The translations under genes and the position numbers were made by a program. This document shows, one piece after another, positions 54,493 through 57,554 of a stretch of DNA of 57,554 bases (its first letter is position 1; every line of letters starts with the position of its first letter). The stretch is from an uncultured Selenomonas sp. (GTDB lineage Bacteria; Bacillota; Negativicutes; Selenomonadales; Selenomonadaceae): the NCBI GenBank assembly GCA_902766095.1, contig CACXCN010000079.1:1-57554 (forward strand). The letters are read 5' to 3'. The notes under the pieces are model-generated. The model did not search any database. It was given only the letters and a program-made list of their open reading frames with translations, and was not told the origin of the DNA.

Positions 54493-55404
54493 TTATTTGC
54501 CGGTGATGGCCAGCATCTTCTCGAGGGCGGCAACAGATTTCTCCCGGATCTCAGGCGGGACGACGACGCGCGGCTTCAAGGTCTTCAGGGCGTCGCGCAC
54601 CTTTTCGAGGTTCGTCTTCTTCATGTTGACGCAGAGCATTTTGCGCGAGGCCAGATAGAATTTCTTGTTCGGGCAGCGCTGGCTGAGCTCGTAGAGCACG
54701 CCCTGCTCGGTCGCGATGATGTATTCGGCATCGCTGTGGCTCTCGGCGTAGCGGATAATGCCCATGGTGCTGCCGACATAGTCCGCCAGTGCGCGGCATT
54801 CGGCCGGGCATTCCGGATGCATCAGTATGGGTGCTCCGGGATGTGCTGCCCGGGCCGCGCGCAGGTCTTCTGGCGTCAGACGGGCGTGTATGGGGCAGCC
54901 GCCGGGGATGGTTATGAGCTGGCGGCCCGTCTGCTTGGCGGCATAGGAGCCGAGGTTCGGGTCGGGGACGAATATGATCTCGCGGTCGCGCGGCAGTGAC
55001 TCGACGACGGCGACCGCATTGGAAGAGGTACAGCATATGTCGCTGAGTGCCTTTACCGAGGCAGGCGTGTTCACGTACGATACGACGAGGGCATCAGGGT
55101 GCTCGGCTTTCAGCTGGCGCACACGGGGCTCGAGCGTATCATCGAACATCTGGCAGCCGGCATCTGTGGCTGGCAGAAGCGTTATCTTGTTCGGCGAGAG
55201 GATGTTGGCCGTTTCGGCCATGAAGCGTACGCCGCAGAAAACGATGACTTCGGCATCAGTTCCGGCAGCCGTGCGGGACAAGGCGAAGGAATCGCCGCTG
55301 TAGTCGGCTATTTCCTGTATCTCATCGGGCTGGTAGACATGCGCCAGGATTATGGCATGGCGCTCTTCCTTCAACCGCATGATCTCGTCTACGATATCTT
55401 CCAT
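54493..55404 (-). CDS. nadA: Quinolinate synthase
   Basis: 303 residues. AIILAHVYQPDEIQEIADYSGDS start, CCTSSNAV, PECPAECRALADYVGST and the ELSQRCPNKKFYLAS region supply the three cysteines of the [4Fe-4S] cluster. Condenses iminoaspartate with dihydroxyacetone phosphate. First gene of the operon; GGGAGA precedes the ATG. Confidence 0.95.
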   Translation of the reverse strand: MEDIVDEIMRLKEERHAIILAHVYQPDEIQEIADYSGDSFALSRTAAGTDAEVIVFCGVRFMAETANILSPNKITLLPATDAGCQMFDDTLEPRVRQLKAEHPDALVVSYVNTPASVKALSDICCTSSNAVAVVESLPRDREIIFVPDPNLGSYAAKQTGRQLITIPGGCPIHARLTPEDLRAARAAHPGAPILMHPECPAECRALADYVGSTMGIIRYAESHSDAEYIIATEQGVLYELSQRCPNKKFYLASRKMLCVNMKKTNLEKVRDALKTLKPRVVVPPEIREKSVAALEKMLAITGK

Positions 55405-55491
55405 TTTTTTTCTCCCAAATAAAATATCTCATCATATCTCAGACAGCATTGACGGCGCATATGTGTTTCTGAGCGCGACAATACTGTTCCT

Positions 55492-55520
55492 ATTATAGTA
55501 TTAAGAAGCACATTATGCAA
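55492..55520 (-). promoter_or_regulatory. nadABC promoter
   Basis: Minus strand TTGCAT (55520-55515), 17 bases, perfect TATAAT (55497-55492). An inverted repeat AATACT-N11-AGTATT (55480-55502) overlaps the -10 and TTGTATACAA (55532-55541) lies just upstream of the -35; either could be an operator for a niacin-type repressor, but neither was matched to a known motif. Confidence 0.65.
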
Positions 55521-55676
55521 TAATGCAGGGCTTGTATACAATAATAAGCCTATATGACGGGGATTTCGTTACAACCCCTTCTGTCGAATTTGTGTAAGTA
55601 ATTGAAGATGAATGCCTCAATGCTGTGGGGGATATGGGAATATTTCGTTAAATACTTATGCCAACGGACTTAGCGA

Positions 55677-55683
55677 CCGATAA
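55677..55683 (+). promoter_or_regulatory. Possible sigma-28 -10 element of the flagellin gene
   Basis: CCGATAA agrees with the sigma-28/sigma-D -10 core, 41 bases before the chosen start. The -35 at the right distance is only TATG against TAAA, so support is partial. Confidence 0.35.
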
Positions 55684-55723
55684 TATGATTGGGAATAGTA
55701 ATAGTGGCAGGAGTGGAATGGCA

Positions 55724-57472
55724 ATGGCATTGGTAGTAAAGAACAACATGTCGGCGCAGAATACGCTGAACCGGCTCAAGAAGAACTCATCCAACCTCGA
55801 GAAGAGCCTCAAGAAGGTTGCGAGCGGCATGAAGATCAATAGCGCGGCTGACGATGCCTCGGGGCTCTCGATCTCGGAGCGCATGCGCGTGCAGGTGCGC
55901 GGGCTCGATCAGGCGCAGGCGAATACGCAGAATGCCACGAGCCTCATGCGGACGGCTGAGGGCGCCGTGCAGTCAACCATTGATACATTGCGCACGATGA
56001 AGGAGAAGGCCATCAATGCGGCCAACGACCATAACACCGATGCTGACCGAGCGACGCTGCAGCGCGAGATCGATCAGCTCGTCGATCAGGTCGACGACAA
56101 TGCGAGCGTGCAGTTCAACGGGCGGTATCTCTTCGATGGCACGGCCGATGTGGCGTACAATACTGAGGGCACTATAATAAAGGCCCTCAATACCGAGTGG
56201 ATTCCGAATTCGCTGTCGCTCATCGAGCAGACCTATGGCATCACGTTCAACGAGGCCAATACGAAGCCGAAGGATATGAATGTCGTATTCTCGCATCAGG
56301 GCAGCAATACGTTGGCTTATGTTATGTCCAGCTACAGCGGCAATCATACGACCGGGCTGGAGCTCAATATAAATATGGACTTCTATAGCAGCCTGTATAC
56401 GGATGATGTAAATGGCAATTCGGCGACCGGGGGCGCCATCTACCTCGATCGCACGCTCGCACACGAACTGACGCATGCGGTCATGTCGGCCAATATAGAT
56501 AATTTTGTCAGCATGCCGTTATTTATAACAGAAGGTATGGCTGAGCTCACACAGGGCGCCGATGATACACGTACGTCGACGCTGAAGTTGCTATTCACCT
56601 CGAAGGGCTATCAGTCCCTGTTCAGCTCGGGTGGTAAATCAGGCACTCAGGAGCCCTATGCCGGCGGTTTCGCCTTCCTGCGTTATATGGAGAAAAAGGG
56701 CGGTGAGGGCTCGATGGAGCGCTTTATGACGGCGCTCATGAATGGCGGTGGCCAGAATCTCAAGACGGCCGTTGGCGCAGCTGTGCCGGGGGCTACGCTT
56801 ACCAGTTTGCAGGATGCTTTCATAGCCGATATGGGAAATTATACGAATGCTGAAGATTTCTATAAGGAGTGCTGTGGCATCGATCTCACGAATACCGATA
56901 CCGGTGCGGCTACGGGCTACGATGCGGGAGGCAGCCGCGAGGCCAAGACGAATGAGAGCATCGTGCCCGAGGGCGGTTCGACGGCCTTCTGGTACTTCCC
57001 AGATAGCGATACGACCGTCTTCGATGGAGGTTTGACCGTGCATTGGCCGGAGTTCAATCGCAATGTCAGCCTGATATTTCAAATCGGCACGAAGGCGAAC
57101 CAGAATATCGGCGTGGCCCTCTCGGATATCCATGCGCGGGCCATGGGGCTCGAGGATGACGATGGCAACAAGATAAGCGTCAGCACGCTCGACCAGGCCA
57201 AGACGGCCATCACGCTCATCGACAACTCGCTGCGCAAGGCGCTCGATCAGGTCACGACGATAGGCGCCATCGAGAGCCGCCTCGAGTACACCTCGGACAA
57301 TCTTACGACGGCCAGCCAGAATACGCAGTCCTCCGAGTCGACGATCCGCGATGCCGATATGGCCAGAGAGATGACCGAGTACACGAAGAACAATGTGCTC
57401 ATGCAGTCGGCCCAGTCGATGCTCTCACAGGCGAACCAGAACAGCAGCAGCGTGCTGAGCCTGTTGCAATAA
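55724..57472 (+). CDS. Flagellin with an inserted zinc-protease domain (flagellinolysin type)
   Basis: 582 residues. The ends are ordinary flagellin: MALVVKNNMSAQNTLNRL and GMKINSAADDASGLSISERMR at the N terminus (D0/D1, to about 145), and TIRDADMAREMTEYTKNNVLMQ to the C-terminal LLQ. The middle (about 150-430) is not a usual variable domain. It carries HELTH (His247, Glu248, His251) and, 18 residues later, FITEGMAEL with Glu270/Glu274, the layout of a gluzincin metallopeptidase. CCGIDL is unusual, since flagellins rarely have Cys. Such flagellins assemble into proteolytic filaments in Clostridium haemolyticum. The insert is visibly more A/T-rich in places (56380-56560). AGGAG lies 10 bases before the ATG; an ATG two codons earlier is possible. 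Confidence 0.92.
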   Translation: MALVVKNNMSAQNTLNRLKKNSSNLEKSLKKVASGMKINSAADDASGLSISERMRVQVRGLDQAQANTQNATSLMRTAEGAVQSTIDTLRTMKEKAINAANDHNTDADRATLQREIDQLVDQVDDNASVQFNGRYLFDGTADVAYNTEGTIIKALNTEWIPNSLSLIEQTYGITFNEANTKPKDMNVVFSHQGSNTLAYVMSSYSGNHTTGLELNINMDFYSSLYTDDVNGNSATGGAIYLDRTLAHELTHAVMSANIDNFVSMPLFITEGMAELTQGADDTRTSTLKLLFTSKGYQSLFSSGGKSGTQEPYAGGFAFLRYMEKKGGEGSMERFMTALMNGGGQNLKTAVGAAVPGATLTSLQDAFIADMGNYTNAEDFYKECCGIDLTNTDTGAATGYDAGGSREAKTNESIVPEGGSTAFWYFPDSDTTVFDGGLTVHWPEFNRNVSLIFQIGTKANQNIGVALSDIHARAMGLEDDDGNKISVSTLDQAKTAITLIDNSLRKALDQVTTIGAIESRLEYTSDNLTTASQNTQSSESTIRDADMAREMTEYTKNNVLMQSAQSMLSQANQNSSSVLSLLQ

Positions 57473-57482
57473 AGTGAGACTT

Positions 57483-57515
57483 ATTCAGAGGGAGTTTTTA
57501 CTCCCTCTGAATTTA
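57483..57515 (+). terminator. Flagellin gene terminator
   Basis: ATTCAGAGGGAGT-TTTT-ACTCCCTCTGAAT, a 13-base perfect stem starting 10 bases after the stop, followed by TTT. The last 39 bases of the window hold nothing recognisable. Confidence 0.85.
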
Positions 57516-57554
57516 GTCGAACTTACCCAGGGCTTTAGGGGCGCTTATCTCCCA

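Noticed and set aside
52795-54999. 734-residue open frame on the plus strand opposite nadB and nadA
   Set aside because: It is the mirror of two well-recognised genes. GC-rich codons leave the opposite frame open; there is no ribosome site and no domain-like sequence.

Overview
The window looks like chromosome of a motile, diderm member of the Firmicutes, most likely Selenomonadales (Negativicutes; Selenomonas-like). Reasons: typical Firmicutes gene orders (lepA-hemW-hrcA-grpE-dnaK-dnaJ-prmA-rsmE-mtaB-hinT-rpsU-yqeY) sit beside genes that only an outer-membrane organism needs (an LptD-like barrel and ADP-heptose/LPS inner-core synthesis), the DNA is GC-rich, and there is a flagellin. The species assignment is inference from gene content; no similarity search was possible.

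Layout. 0.2-10.2 kb: LPS block with an LptD-like protein, two heptose-kinase paralogues, a stand-alone heptose adenylyltransferase, two GT9 heptosyltransferases, an LtaS-like membrane sulfatase, the HldD epimerase and the GmhB phosphatase. 10.2-12.4 kb: accessory stretch with an unusual terminator-containing leader, a 75-residue amidohydrolase-like fragment and a DUF234-type ATPase behind a strong promoter with tandem repeats. 12.4-14.0 kb: DASS-family anion transporter. 14.3-16.6 kb: tmRNA, AMIN/Amidase_3 cell-wall amidase, rpsT. 16.7-32.1 kb: the heat-shock/translation cluster with a perfect CIRCE element, interrupted between hemW and hrcA by a secreted alginate-lyase-like protein and an orphan JetD (Wadjet nuclease) homologue. 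32.3-35.9 kb: chemoreceptor and pyruvate kinase.

36.0-40.2 kb: six consecutive small or membrane genes around a P1B-type ATPase with a non-canonical FSCG membrane motif. Arg-rich, HMA-like modules recur in three adjacent proteins and A/T-rich palindromes resembling Fur sites lie upstream. I read this as a candidate ferrosome (fez, iron-organelle) cluster; it is the most interesting system in the window. 40.4-50.5 kb: L-arabinose unit, with a four-gene sugar ABC transporter facing away from araB-araD-araA, two divergent promoters each carrying the same operator-like palindrome just after the start site, and a LacI-family regulator at the far end. 50.7-55.5 kb: asparaginase, tRNA-Gly(CCC), and the nadA-nadB-nadC operon. 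55.7-57.5 kb: a flagellin whose hypervariable region is replaced by an HExxH zinc-protease domain (flagellinolysin type).

No CRISPR array, rRNA operon, insertion sequence or prophage was seen. Many long reading frames antisense to real genes are by-products of GC-rich codon use and were left out.
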